Origin: Castanea sativa
Taxonomy: Eukaryota; Streptophyta; Magnoliopsida; Fagales; Fagaceae
NCBI RefSeq assembly: GCF_040712315.1
Contig: NC_134013.1
Span: 41,650,001-41,714,000 of the forward strand
Length of the DNA: 64,000 nt
Direction: 5' to 3'
Below are positions 1-10,860 of this stretch, piece by piece (positions within the stretch are counted from its first letter, which is position 1; every line of letters starts with the position of its first letter). The position numbers and the translations under genes were made by a program. A model generated the notes under the pieces. That model was given only the letters and a program-made list of their open reading frames with translations, was not told the DNA's origin and did no database searches.

Positions 1-167
1 GGACGCTCCTTATGCAAAGTAGCAATAACAATGTCTTGCCTATCCATCTGATCCCGAATCTCATTAAACACCATGTTCATGCGTTCAAATTGTTGTTGCA
101 TAGCCTGTAAAATGATGGACGACTCCTCCCCTCCTTCCCTATTTGATGTTTCACACCTGAAAGACAT
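1..167 (-). pseudogene. gag N-terminus of a Ty3/gypsy element, cut by window edge
   Basis: This is the first 55 codons of a retrotransposon gag, the capsid precursor that packages element RNA. Translation on the minus strand from an ATG at 165-167 stays open to the window edge and gives a start MSFRCETSN, then a stretch of the QQQFERMN / IRDQMDRQD kind that is typical of the N-terminus of plant gypsy gag proteins. The start lies 514 bases downstream of the primer-binding site at 681-692, which is a normal leader length. The rest of the element should lie to the left of the window. There is no stop in the visible part, so this copy could be intact, but I cannot see enough to say. Type is given as pseudogene only because the gene is incomplete here. 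Confidence 0.75.
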
Positions 168-694
168 ACTTTTGAAACAACAGAGAATTGTTAGAAATAA
201 TTCCTCACAACACTCCCTCACGTATTTGCACTCAAATTATGTCACTCCCACTCGTGTTTCACTCTTAAATTGGCTTTTTCCCGATAACAGTCTCACACTC
301 TCTTGCCTTTTTCCACTCGCAACTTCGCCTTTTCAGTTCTTCATTAAACTAATAAACTTGATCAAGAAATTCAACTTGTAGTGTAAAAACAAATACCAAC
401 GGCAAGAAAATATGACAGAAACACTAAATCAAAGGAAGAGGACAAAAGAAAACGATATTCTGGTCTGAGAGATTTGAAACTACAAACAAATTTTTTTTTT
501 TTTTTTCAGATGTCTTTTTTTTCACTTTTTTTTTTGGAACTGGGTGCATGATTTTAACCTAGTGCACTTCAACAAAAACAAAAAAATAAGAACGATGAAT
601 GAAGAACACAAAAGGAATAGGATAGGATGATAACAGGAAACATAAAAAATAAAGGGATAGAAAACTGATTTTAGAACCTGGCTCTGATACCAAA
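168..694 (-). other. Leader of gypsy element with primer-binding site
   Basis: Untranslated leader between LTR and gag. The complement of 681-692 reads TGGTATCAGAGC, the primer-binding site complementary to the 3' end of initiator methionine tRNA, two bases inside the LTR boundary. The remainder is T-rich on the plus strand (long T runs at 490-535), that is A-rich in the element's RNA, as seen in the related leader at 24740-24815. Confidence 0.8.
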
Positions 695-1493
695 TGATGC
701 GAACCTCAATCGACACGCTTTGAGACCCAACAAAAATATTGGAATACTTGCCCAAGAAAGCTAAAATTCAGATTTTTGATAGAAACCCTGACCCAACGTT
801 TATAATTGAAACGCAAACCAAAGGTATAAGTTGACCTTGACCCAATGATTATAAAGAATCACGAACCAAAGGTATAAAGTTTAAACGCCACAAGGAAGAA
901 TTCTTGATAAGTTCATAGTTCTTGAAGAACCAAAAGAGAGCAAAGCCTCACCTTTTCTGATTTCTATTCAATAATATTCTGAAAAACGTTTACAAACTTC
1001 AGAGCCTATTTAAGGGCTCCATAAAACTTGACAGACAAGAAAATATATTCTAAAATAACTCCTAATTGATACCTTACCATACCAGGATTCAAATTTGACC
1101 TAAAAAGCATTAAATGCATCTAAAAACAAGGAAAATATCTAAAAAACGTACTAAATAATAAAACCCTAAATAAAAGTTGATTTGATCTGAAATTAGCAGA
1201 TCCAAAATAGGAAAAAATCTGTCATAACTGATATAGAGCTGGAAAGTCAATCAGCCATCAATTCACGCCATAAATCACTCCCAATTAAGCCAGATCAGCC
1301 CTAAATAGCTTGAATTAAATTTATTACGCTTTCATCTTCCTTTGGGCCAAGCTTGGAATGTCCTGCGTTAGAATCAACCCAAATTTGTTGAATCAGCCCA
1401 TTAAGTGCTTCTTTGATCTTCTTGGATCTTGCTCTTGTAATAGGCCCAACTGGAACTTGCAATGGATCCTTGAATGCTTGTCGATTCTCATCA
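695..1493 (-). repeat. 5' LTR (799 bp) of the minus-strand gypsy element
   Basis: On the minus strand it runs TGATGAGAATC to GGTTCGCATCA, so it has TG/CA ends, and is directly followed by the primer-binding site. It is the same family as the 801-bp solo LTR at 52194-52994. The first part of the LTR still reads as protein of the GPITRARSKKIKEAL kind, the usual extreme C-terminus of gypsy polyproteins, so in this family pol runs into U3. The right flank is GGGGG; the matching duplication would be outside the window. Confidence 0.88.
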
Positions 1494-1814
1494 GGGGGTC
1501 CTTCCTATTCCTATTGTGTTTTTCTTGGATCTTTTGATTTTTTTTTTTGCATCAGTGTTTCATTGAATGCCGTATAATTAGGGCAAATTTGGCAAGATAT
1601 TTTAGTAATGTTGTCCTTATTTTGTGAAAATACGTGTGAGTGAAAAAATATGTAATATTATTTAAATATTGAAATTTTTTTTTTAAGCAACCGTACTAAA
1701 CACTCCTTTATTTTAATACAACTATGAGATAGCATTAAAAAAAACAACTTGTCTCATTTTCGAGGTGGCAATGACATTTCTGTACTAAATTTTGTGTGAG
1801 CATAATATTGCTAA
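1494..1814. other. No gene seen
   Basis: AT-rich sequence between the gypsy LTR and the MITE. It has no open frame of note and no terminal repeats that I can find. Bases 1807-1814 (ATTGCTAA) are the left target duplication of the MITE. Confidence 0.6.
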
Positions 1815-2003
1815 GGGAAATGCTAATGGATGCCCTTAAGACATTAGTTAACAATCCATTTTAAAAAAATTTTTATAGAAAAAGAAAAAGAAAAGGCAAT
1901 TAATGTTATGATAACTTTTTCCCTTTCTTATAAAAGTTGTGTCAAAATTTTCCTAAAATAGATTGTTAACTATTGCCGTAAGGGTACTCGTTAGCATGAC
2001 CCT
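1815..2003. mobile_element. 189-bp MITE with long inverted repeats, hAT-like
   Basis: The two ends are inverted repeats of about 48 bases with roughly 80 percent match: the left begins GGGAAATGCTAATGG and the complement of the right begins GGGTCATGCTAACG, both continuing to TAGTTAACAAT. Flanks are ATTGCTAA (1807-1814) and ATTGCCAA (2004-2011), an 8-bp duplication with one change. Eight bases is the hAT-type duplication length. There is no coding capacity, so it would need a transposase from elsewhere. Confidence 0.75.
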
Positions 2004-2182
2004 ATTGCCAATTTCCTACTCCTTTTTTTTTTGAGCCGTCATGAGTCCACCCATAAGAAAACCCAGATGCACTACCCTATGAGCAAGGTAAGGCCCAAGT
2101 TCCTAGTAAAAGCCCATATAGCAGGGCTACAACTACAAGTTCTTGGGAAAACCCACTTTCTTAAATAAATATCTCAACCTGA

Positions 2183-3703
2183 GAGCATCCACAATAGTGG
2201 AGCTAAAAATTTAGCTATTTGGTATCACAAAAAGTTACTTTATCTATTTTAACTACTTACTTTACAAAACATGCTGCAATAGTGGATCTATTTCAGCTTT
2301 TAACACAATAAAATAATATAAACATCACAATAAAATAATATATTTACTACAATAAAATAATATATCCACTACAATAAACAACAATCACAACCACCTGGAA
2401 CCGCTACCGCCACTGCTGCCGCCACTAACTCTTCCACTGCCAAGGCCACTGCAGCCCCCATCGCCACCGCCACCGACTCTTCCACTGCCATCGCTGCCAC
2501 CGCCACATGATACCAAATAATCGTCTAGTGTTAACAAGTGATTTTTTTTAACCCCAAATTATACTTATACATTTTTTTTTTACTAAAACAATTTTTCAAT
2601 CATCATGATAGCAAATAATCATCTAGTGTAACAATAATATTTTCTTTTAACTCCAAATTATATATATACAAATTTATCTTTTGACTAAAAAAAATTTCTC
2701 AATCGTCATGATAGCCTATTATCGTCTCAATTGTCCAGAAGCAATTTTGGAACAATGTTAACTATGAATTCTACTAAAATGTAATATGTTGCTGCACAAA
2801 TGACGTGGGTAGAGGTGGAATCATGTGCCAAGGAAGCCACTTTCAACTTTCATAGAATGCTTCAACAAACAAATAGAATACACTCGCTCCAAGTAATCCA
2901 ACAATTGAAATTATACAAATTCCCACATGCAATTGAACAAACTATTTAAAAAAAATTATTATTAATAATTACACAGGCAACAAAACCCATAATCTTGAAA
3001 AAACAACAAAAATCAGATAAAATCTTCAACTTCAATGGAAATTAAAGTTACTCCTTCTTTCATTATACCAATCCATTGAAAGATAACAACAACCCAGCCC
3101 AAATAAAATCTATCCCATAATAATTCATGGAAAACCAGCAAAAATTAACAAATAAAGGAACAGACTTTGCTCAAAGAATCACAAACCTCAGAGACAACTG
3201 ACCTGAAGTGGATTGGCGGAAGAGAAGTGATCGGCGGTGTGGGTCTAAAGCGGATCGGCGGCGTGGGAGTTCGACTAAGTGGGTCGGTTGGTGGGTCGGT
3301 GATGTTGAGCTCTGGTGGGCGGTGACGTTGAGGATTTAGTTGGGCCGGTAGCGGTGAAATAGACTGGTGAGAGTTTGAGAGAGTGAGCTTGAGAGAGTTT
3401 TGAGAGAAGGTGAGATAGAGAGATGAGAGAGCTTCAGAGAGTGAGTTAAGAGTGACATTGCACGGTTAGAATAAAAGAATATAAAAAAAATAAACAAACA
3501 TATATTATTTTAATCTGGCTGGAGAATAAAAAATTATATTTTTTTTAGCTTTCAGCTATAGCGCACATCCATATATAGATGTGCACTGTAGCAATGAAGG
3601 TAAAAATTTTACCTTTAACTCCACTGTTATAGCCCCTTTTTTTTGTGTTTTGGTGTAGCTAAAATAGCTATATAGCTATTTAGCTACATTGCTGCAAATG
3701 CTT
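2183..3703. mobile_element. Possible 1.5-kb non-autonomous DNA transposon
   Basis: The left end AGCATCCACAATAGTGGAGC and the complement of the right end AGCATTTGCAGCAATGTAGC align over about 35 bases with some two thirds identity, both continuing into AGCTAAA-rich sequence, and both sides are flanked by TGA. A 3-bp duplication and AGCAT termini would fit PIF/Harbinger, though TGA is not the usual TAA/TTA. Inside are a CCGCCA-rich stretch (about 2385-2510), a GGCGG/GGGTCGG-rich stretch (about 3210-3330) and GAGA-rich sequence (3365-3450), but no transposase. It could instead be unrelated sequence with chance terminal similarity. Confidence 0.4.
2508..2715. repeat. Imperfect tandem duplication, about 100 bp
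   Basis: The segment from TGATACCAAATAATCGTCTAG is repeated about 98 bases later from TGATAGCAAATAATCATCTAG, and the following AACCCCAAATTATA / AACTCCAAATTATA and CAATCATCATGATAG / CAATCGTCATGATAG blocks keep the register. Two copies, inside the possible transposon. Confidence 0.6.
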
Positions 3704-3739
3704 TGAATTAACCCCATTGCCATTTCTTGCTTTTCACCA

Positions 3740-4108
3740 TTCGCATCCCTCTCGGAGAATGTGTCTCTCTTCCCTCCCTCTGATGTTGAAGCTTTGATGG
3801 CAATTCGAGCCATCCTATTTGCTCACTCGTTGGGTCTCTCTTCCTTTATTCTTGAGGGAGATTCTATGGTTGTCATCAACACTCTTAAAAGTGAAGAAGA
3901 ATTTTTGGTATCCTTCGGACATTACCTTAAAATAGTTCAATTTATCATATAAACTTTTACTAGTATTTCTTTTCATCGTATGCCTAGAGTAAGTAATAAT
4001 GTATCTCAGCACCTAGCAAAACATGTTATACATCTTAGGGATTTAGCGGTATGGATGGAGGATGTTCCCTCCCACCTTCATGATGTTCTCATAGCCGATT
4101 ATGGCTAA
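3740..4108 (+). pseudogene. RNase H-like domain remnant, LINE-type
   Basis: The plus-strand frame reads FASLSENV, then a run with EALMAIRAILFAHSLGL, the EGDS motif followed by VVINTL, an in-frame TAA at 3950-3952, then HRMPRVSNNVSQHLAKH, WMEDVPSHL and a final stop at 4106-4108. This order of motifs (acidic residue in EGDS, then the arginine-asparagine-alanine/leucine-alanine block, then a W-ED-P tail) is that of the RVT_3 RNase H domain found at the C-terminus of plant L1-type LINE proteins and in some host paralogues. In a working enzyme it would degrade the RNA of RNA-DNA hybrids. The single stop codon and lack of any upstream reverse transcriptase make it a dead, 5'-truncated fragment. No poly-A tail is obvious, so a truncated gene copy rather than a LINE insertion is also possible. 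Confidence 0.65.
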
Positions 4109-5753
4109 CTTTTATTTCAATAAAAGTTCGAGGTCTGTCTTCTCTAAAAAATTCAATTGTCTTACACACTTCTCAATGCAACTTGCCCCCCCCAATTCAT
4201 CAAGAAAAATATATCTTCTATTTAAGGTTAGAACCATGAATAAATTTCTTGGTGCTAATTTCCTAAAGTCAAAATAAATCACATACTCATTGTGACTGCT
4301 CTAAGGCAATAAGACGATAATTTTAAATGAGGGCATTTTTTTAATATTTAATTGGTAATTTTACATATCAATATATAATATTTAAATGCTTCCTACTTCT
4401 CAAGATACAAAATTATTAATAAAGTTTTATTTTGAGAAAAATTATTAATAAAGTTTTGGTTTTTTGATTTTGCTAACATCTCAATTTACAATTTTTGATA
4501 TGGTTAATTCAATCAGTGTAAAGTAGGATTTTATGAATTTAATTAAAAATATTTTTGTCAAAACAATTATTTGGATGGAATCTTTTCTTATTGGGATTTG
4601 AGTATTCACTTACAAGTTAGGACATTTTCGTATTAGAGCTTAAGCCAACGCCTAATTGATATAAGCCTAGAGCCGCCCCTGGTATGCAATCCTAAGCCTA
4701 CGTACCTATGCATGTCGATCGGGTGCCTGCATATGTAGCTAGCAAGGTTGCGTACACAACCCTAGCACAAAAAGTTTTGTTTTTTCAATCTTTTGTCCAA
4801 AGTTTATTGTTTTCCATTGCATTTTACTATCATTTGTCTCTCAACACCATCACATGTTCCTTCAGCATGTTTTGGTCATGGTGTGATATATATATATCGC
4901 ACGTCAATGCCTAGTATGAGATATTAATTGAAAAGACTTGGGCTCCTTTTATACTTGGCCGGGCTTGGGCCTTTTGTCACCAGTTTTACTGAGTCCTTGA
5001 CAAGCAGAATCATATTGCACACCTTGACATAGTATTAGTGAGACAACCCACATATCCCATATTGCGATTTGGAAACAACTCTCACTCCCTTCTTTCTTGA
5101 CGGAGAAAATCTAGCTTGAGCAAGCTTTTTATAAATTGAACCAAGCAATTGGCTTGAGATTTCACCCTCGCACTTTACTTTTATTTCACTAGAGCAACAA
5201 TCAGGTATGAGATTTCACATTTATCATTCATTCGAGTGAAAACTTTGACCTCAACTTTTTATATTTTTTAAAAGAACTTCTCTATTCTTATACTATCAAA
5301 CTAAGATCACTTGTTTCTTACGTTTTATCACTCACATATACATCTACCCATCTGTATACTATGCCTCTGCTTGGGAAGCGCGTTTTGCGTTTTTCAGTGG
5401 TGAATTTTTTTAAGTGGATTTCGTGCACTGTTCACAAGACTCGCAAACTACTTTAAAAAAAAAAAAAAAACTTTAAACTGAGTCCCATGACACTATTCAC
5501 ATATTTAAAAATTATTTGCTACAGTGTTTCAATTTTCAATTTTCAACAATAAGCAGTATTCAAATAGACCCAATATAGTACATCTAGCGTGTGTTTGGCG
5601 TTAGAGATTTACGGAACTTATTATGCATTTAGCTTATTTTGGAGCATCAAGTGGGTCCCTTTTTACTGTTGATGTGGGCCCCTACAATGTTTTAAAAAAG
5701 CCAGCTTATTTTCCACAGTTTTGCCCAATACGTACTGTTTAGAAACAATCATA
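4109..5753. other. Intergenic, no gene recognised
   Basis: AT-rich DNA without convincing coding sequence. About 5362-5575 has the look of a plant hAT-type MITE: it starts near GCTTGGGAAGCGCG, contains CACTGTTCAC and GCTACAGTGTTT blocks and ends near AATAAGCAGTATTCAAATAG. I could not find a clean duplication, so it is not given its own entry. A 16-base A run lies at about 5456-5471. Confidence 0.5.
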
Positions 5754-6050
5754 TTTTGAATTTCTCCCTTTCCCTTCAGCCCAGCCATGCGAATCTGCTG
5801 AGAAGATCTCCTCTTCAATTCCCACAAATCGACTCTCTCATCATCAATGCCATAACTCCTTCCTCTTTAATGCTCTTCAATTTCATATCTACCGACCAAC
5901 AACTCAAATACCCCTTGAATATTTCCCTTTCCCTTCAACCTTGAGATGCAAATCTGCAGAGATGATCTCTTCTTCAATTCCCACAACCTGTCTCTCTCCT
6001 CATCAATGTCACAACTCCTTCCTCTTCAATGCTCTTCAATTTCATATATA
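5754..6050. repeat. Tandem duplication, about 160-bp unit
   Basis: The block from TTGAATTTCTCCCTTTCCCT (5754) recurs from TTGAATATTTCCCTTTCCCT (5915). Both copies continue through CTTCAATTCCCACAA and AACTCCTTCCTCTT to TCTTCAATTTCATAT. The second copy is shorter, about 136 bases, because of internal deletions. Confidence 0.75.
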
Positions 6051-6056
6051 CCTACA

Positions 6057-6774
6057 TGTGGGGTGTAGAAATTCAATAAGGTAATAGTGCCACATGCTGT
6101 ACTTAGGGCCGAGGAGCTCATACAATGCCGAGGAGCCCGTACTCTCGGACGGTGAAGCCAGAGGAGCGAGCCATTGCCACACCGATGGCACATTATCAGA
6201 AGAGGACCACACTGTAGAGGGAAAGCTTTAGAGAGGGGAAAAGCCTTGATGTGATTGGAGGGATGGTAACTACCACCACATTTCTTACATCTCATCAAAC
6301 CCTTTGGCCGCATTTATGTGGAGAAAACCCCTGAACAATACTGCCTTGGTCATTGTAACTTACAAAAGACTGGGGAGGGTGTCTGATGGGACAACCACTC
6401 AAGTGGTGGCCTGCATAATTAACAAATGGATGGCCAAGATTAGTGGAAAGGGACTATATAATGGGGGGATCCCCCAGTACGATGGGGATTAAAAAATTGG
6501 GGAAGAAGACGCTGTAGCAATCTAGAATAGAAATTGTAACAAGTCTAAAGAGATATATTTAAGAATTACTCTCCTCGGATTTTGCCGAGGAGTGATTTTC
6601 TTCGCATACAACCTAATTTTCTTTACTTTCCTACTGTCCTTAATCCACTGTGCGCATTGGTCCTTTCATTGAAGCCCAACCTATAAGCCCACTCTCTACA
6701 AATTCATTGTGTTAGGCTCCCTAGACCCTAGTCCTATTGCTTTTCGGGCCCAGGATTCAAAACTTGCCCCTACA
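6057..6774 (+). repeat. Tat1 5' LTR (718 bp)
   Basis: It runs from TGTGGGGTGTAG to GCCCCTACA. A TATA element, CTATATAA, lies at 6454-6461. A near-perfect hairpin, CTCCTCGG with CCGAGGAG, lies at 6571-6592. GCCGAGGAG motifs recur at the left end. The last bases CCCCTACA abut AT and then the primer site. Confidence 0.92.
6454..6461 (+). promoter_or_regulatory. TATA box of the Tat1 LTR promoter
   Basis: CTATATAA, followed by TGGGGGG. The same element sits at 16882-16889 in the 3' LTR, conserved while surrounding bases differ. Transcription of the genomic RNA would start roughly 30 bases downstream. Confidence 0.65.
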
Positions 6775-6776
6775 AT

Positions 6777-6793
6777 TGGCGCCGTTTGTGGGG
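6777..6793 (+). other. Tat1 primer-binding site
   Basis: TGGCGCCGTTTGTGGGG, two bases after the LTR. This is the GGCGCC-type site where a host tRNA 3' end primes minus-strand DNA, as in other Tat/Athila elements. Confidence 0.85.
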
Positions 6794-6841
6794 AGGCTTA
6801 AGCTTCAGGAAGATCAACGTTTAGCCATAGTAGGTTCGGAG

Positions 6842-8092
6842 CTGGACCGGGAGGAATTTGTTGGCTCCCAACGTCAAGGTCATTTTCTCAACCTTGAGTG
6901 GAGAAGGGATTGAGAGGTTAGCGTGCTAACCACCCACACAAGTAACAACCAATCTCGAGGCGGGAGTCACGTCTCTTATGAGGAAAATACTAGGAGCCTG
7001 CAGTTGGAGATAGACTGTCTGCGTAGGAAGTTACGCCGCGAGCGACGCAGAGGAACTCCCTCGAGTTCTACCCATTCTTCTGATGATAATGGCGATAATG
7101 GCTATCGGCCTAGATCGAGGACTCCTTCCAGTGAGTCTTTTTCATATAACGAGGAGCGCCTTGGCAGGTGGAGGGGGAAGAGTCCGTCTGGCGAGGGCCT
7201 GAGCAACGATGCTATGAGCAGAGCCCTGAATTAGATCTCTAAGTCACCCTTCACCCATAGGATTGAGGTAGGAAGGCTTCCTCGGTGGTTCACTCAACCG
7301 ACGTTCACCATGTACAATGGCAAAATAGACCCTGTGGAGCATGTTAGCCACTTCAACCAAAGAATGGTTGTTCACTCAAAGAACGAGACCTTGATGTGTA
7401 AGGTATTCCCATCGAATCTGGGGCCCGTAGCGATGAGATGGTTGGATGGCCTGAGGGAGGGCTGTATTAACTCCTTTAAGCAGCTTATAAGGGTCTTTGG
7501 ATCTTGGTTCGTCACTTGTAGTAGGATTCCTCGGCCTTTGGATTCCCTATTGTCCATGGCTATGCGAGAAAGGGAAACCCTGAAGACGTATTCCGACAGG
7601 TACTAGGAGATGTTTAACGAGATAGATGGGAATTTCGACAACGTGGCTACAAGGATGTTCAAGGTCAGCCTACTTGCTGAGCACGGTTTGAGGAAATCTT
7701 TGACTAGGAAGCATGTTGAAAGTGTGCGTCAGCTCATGGACTGTATTGACAAATACAAACGGGTCGAGGAAGATCAACAACAAGGAAAAGGGAAAGCTAA
7801 GGTGGTCCCTTAGGACATAAGGGATTTTAGGTTAGACCAATACAACAATAACCATCCTTGGAGAGATTTCGCCGGGCAATCTGCATCTACAGCTGCCCAA
7901 GTGGTCAACACGATGTTCCGAGAGCTAGTACATCAAATCTTAGAGAAAATTAAGAATGAGCCATACTTTCACTGGCCAAACAAGATTGGAGGAAATCCCA
8001 CAAAGCGCAACCAAAGCCTTCATTACCAATATCACCAGGAGCAAGGACATACCATAGAAAGTTGCAGGACTTTGTGGAATCATCTAGAGTAG
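6842..8092 (+). pseudogene. Tat1 gag, with stops and lost start
   Basis: Gag builds the particle in the cytoplasm and binds element RNA. One plus-strand frame is recognisable throughout: from a CTG where the family has ATG (6842), through LDREEFVGSQRQG, an arginine-rich segment (REERR-like, about 7015-7060), the gag core around FTMYNGKIDPVEHVSHFNQR and VAMRWLDGL (about 7300-7470), and a zinc-knuckle remnant near YHQEQGHTIESC (about 8025-8065) in which the first cysteine is replaced by tyrosine. In-frame stops are a TGA at 6911-6913 and TAGs at 7232-7234, 7604-7606, 7811-7813 and 8090-8092. The frame itself is not shifted, so the decay is by point mutation. It continues in the same frame into the protease region, as expected for a gag-pol polyprotein. 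Confidence 0.85.
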
Positions 8093-8960
8093 TTGGTTTG
8101 AAGCGAAAAGTTGAAGCAATTCTTGTACCAACCCAGAGGGCAGGGCGGCTAGGCAGGGTCAGGAGCTCAGGGAAATACTTCTGCAAGACCACCTTTGGGT
8201 ACAATCAGTGTCATCCTAGCTGCCCTAGGGAGGACTGGTTCTCAACCATCTAAGGTGATGTCTGTAGGTTAGCCATCTACAAAGGACTCGCCCTCTAATT
8301 TGAAGAGGGTTAGATCGAAGAGTCGACTAGTTTTGAGTTTTTCTGATGAGGATAAAATTGGAACCGTATAGCCACACGATGATGCCCTGGTAGTTACCCT
8401 CAGGATTGGAGGGTACGACGTTAAGAGGGTGCTGGTAGATCAAGGTAGCAGTGCCGAGATCATGTACCTTAACCTGTATAAGGGACTGAAGCTGAGGTCT
8501 GAGGACCTGACCTACTATGATTCCCCTCTAATAGGGTTTGACGGGAAGATTGTCTTTCCAAAAGGCCAAATTTGACTACCCGTTCAAACAGGGACAAAGG
8601 TCATGAAGGTGAACTCCATCATGGTAGATGCCTACTCCCCTTACACTGCTATTATGGCAAGGCCTTAGCTTCACGCCATGGGAGCCGTACCCTTCACCTT
8701 GCACCTGAAGGTGAAGTATCTGTCTGGGAATTGGGTTGAGGAGTTGGTGGGGAGCCAATCTATGGCCAGACAATGCATGGTGGCTGCAATTAGACATCAG
8801 ACTGAGAGTGAGTCCTCAGACTTTGTGGGGCGGGACTTATAGCAATCAAAGGTGCCGATGTTATCCACAAAGGTAGGGGAGGAAGGGGAAAAATGCGAAC
8901 AATTGGAAAGAGTTGTCATTAGCGACGATGAGAAGAAGGTCTTTCGGATTGGAGTTTAGC
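8093..8960 (+). pseudogene. Tat1 aspartic protease region
   Basis: The retropepsin-like protease cleaves the Gag-Pol polyprotein. The same frame as gag carries the active-site motif VLVDQGSSAEIMY at 8429-8470 with the catalytic aspartate at 8438-8440, preceded by PHDDALVVTLRIGGY and followed by the KGLKLRSEDL / SPLIGF block typical of Tat proteases. Stops in the frame include TGA after position 8096, and TAG codons at 8369-8371, 8837-8839 and 8957-8959, several at places where relatives have glutamine. The enzyme cannot be made as one chain from this copy. Confidence 0.8.
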
Positions 8961-10230
8961 TACCTCCTTGGGAAAGGCAAGAGTTGATAGATTTTCTTAG
9001 AAAAAATATTGATGTGTTTGCGTGGAGCGCCTACGAAGCCCCCAAAATGGATTCGGATTTCATCTGCCATCGTTTAAATATCAATCCCTCTGCCATCCCC
9101 AAGAAGCAACCACCTCGGGGATCATCCAGGAAACATTGTAATGCTATCAAGGGGGAAGTACTCAAGCTCAAGCAGGCTGGGGCCATAAATGAGCAGTTCT
9201 ACCCTGAGTGGCTGGCCAACATAGTAGTGGTAAAAAAGAAAACTGGGAAGTGGCGAGTATGTGCAGACTTTACGGATTTAAATAAAGCCTGCCCAAAGGA
9301 CCCTTTTCCCTTACCTGGGATAGATCAATTGGTGGACACAACTGTAGGCCATCACCGGATGAGCTTTTTGGACAGATTTCAGATATCGTTAGCTTTGGAC
9401 GATCAGGAGAAGACTGCTTTTCTTACACCCATTGGGAATTATCACTACAAAGTGATGCCCTTTGGATTGAAAAATGCAGGGTCTGCCTACTAGAGGATGA
9501 TGATAGGATGTTTGAGCCTCAACTAGGCAAAAATATTGAGGTGTATATAGATGATATGGTGGTGAAGAGTAAAGTAGAGTCCGAGCATATAGACGACCTC
9601 AGGAATATTTTCGAGATACTGAGGAAAATCAAATTTCGCCTTAACGCTACTAAATGTTCTTTTGGCGTGGGCTATGGCAAGTTTCTGGGTTATATGGTCA
9701 CCCACTGCGGAATTGAAGTTGACCTTAATCAGATTAAAGAGATCAGCAACCTGCAGCCCCCCCGGAATCCCAAAGAGGTCTAGAAGTTGACAAGAATGAC
9801 GGTTGCCTTGAACCGATTCATCTCTCGGTCAGCTGACAGGTGTAGACCCTTCTTCTTGCTATTGTATAAGTGGAAGGGGTTTGAGTAGACAGAAGAATGT
9901 TCCTCGACCTTCTAGCAACTGAAGGAATATCTTTCTTGGCCACCTATTATGTCCAAACCCGAGGAGGAGGAGGTTTTATTTGCTTACATTGTTGTAGCCT
10001 TACACGTGGTGAGTCTGATGCTTATACGGGTTGATGATGGGGTATAAAAACCAGTTTATTATGTGAGAAAATCACTACATGAGGTAGAGGTATGTTACTT
10101 ACCCTTGGAGAAAGCCATCTTGGCGGTTGTACATGCTACACAGAAGCTCCCACATTACTTCTAGGCTCACATAGTTGTGGTTCTAACCCAACTCCCTCTT
10201 CGACCATTGCTTTGTAAAGCTGATTACACA
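8961..10230 (+). pseudogene. Tat1 reverse transcriptase and first RNase H
   Basis: The RT copies element RNA into DNA. The segment opens with LPPWERQELIDFLRKNIDVFAW, then WRVCADFTDLNKACPKDPFPLP, FLTPIGNYHYKVMPFGLKNAG, and the catalytic VYIDDM motif at 9541-9558, followed by TKCSFGVGYGKFLGY and the connection region. A TAG at 9491-9493 sits where relatives have the Q of YQRMM, and the frame moves from phase 2 to phase 1 between 9494 and 9508, so there is a small deletion here. A TAG at 9781-9783 follows. The gypsy RNase H part is visible as PVYYVRKSLHEVEVCYLPLEK and HATQKLPHYF around 10045-10165, again with stops. Confidence 0.87.
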
Positions 10231-10860
10231 TGAAGGATTGCAAAATGGGGGACGATCCTAGGAGCTTTCGATATCAAATATATGCCTTGCACTTCTATAA
10301 AGGGTCAGGTCCCTGCAGATTTGGTGGCTGAGTTTACTGAGCCTTCCTTAGAAGAAAACGGTGAAGGCCCAAACATGGATGGAAAATCAGTTGGCATGAT
10401 CTCCTTGTAGGAACCTCTATCTTGGAAGATGTACGTTGATGGCGCTGCAAATCAAAAGGGATTAGGAATGGGGCTAGTTTTGGTATCTTTTGAAAGGATT
10501 ATCATTGAGAAATGCTTAAGGTTGGACTTCTCGACCATGAACAATGAGGCTGAATACAAGGCTTTGTTGGTGGGAATGACTATGGTTTAGAAAATGGAAG
10601 GAAGGACGGTGGAGATATTTTCAGATTCAAGATTGGTTATAGGCCAAGTAAAGGGAGAATTGGAAGCCAAGGACGTGAGAATGTAGGGCTATTTGAGTCA
10701 AGTTAGACACTTGCAATCAGGGTTCGAAACTAAATCCTTACAACAAATCCCAAGGAGCAAAAACACGCATGCTGACTCTCTTGCGACCCTTGCAACCTCC
10801 TCGGTGCAAAGTTTACCTCGAGTTATCCTAGTTGAAGATTTATACAAGCCTACCGAGACG
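10231..10860 (+). pseudogene. Tat1 second (archaeal-type) RNase H
   Basis: A further RNase H domain follows the first: WKMYVDGAANQKGLGMGLVL from about 10423 with the catalytic aspartate at 10438-10440, NNEAEYKALLVG with its glutamate, FSDSRLVIGQVKGE with a third acidic residue, and IPRSKNTHADSLATLA. Possession of two RNase H domains in the order RT, RNH, second RNH, INT is characteristic of plant Tat-lineage elements. TAG codons interrupt the frame near 10408, 10588 and 10684, after which it is open to 11442. Confidence 0.82.

Noticed and set aside
4708..4914. A 68-codon plus-strand frame in the intergenic part
   Set aside because: No motif, no similarity I recognise and ordinary AT-rich composition; length is within chance.
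6304..6492. Plus-strand frame of 62 codons inside the Tat1 5' LTR
   Set aside because: Overlaps the TATA box region and is broken in the 3' LTR copy.
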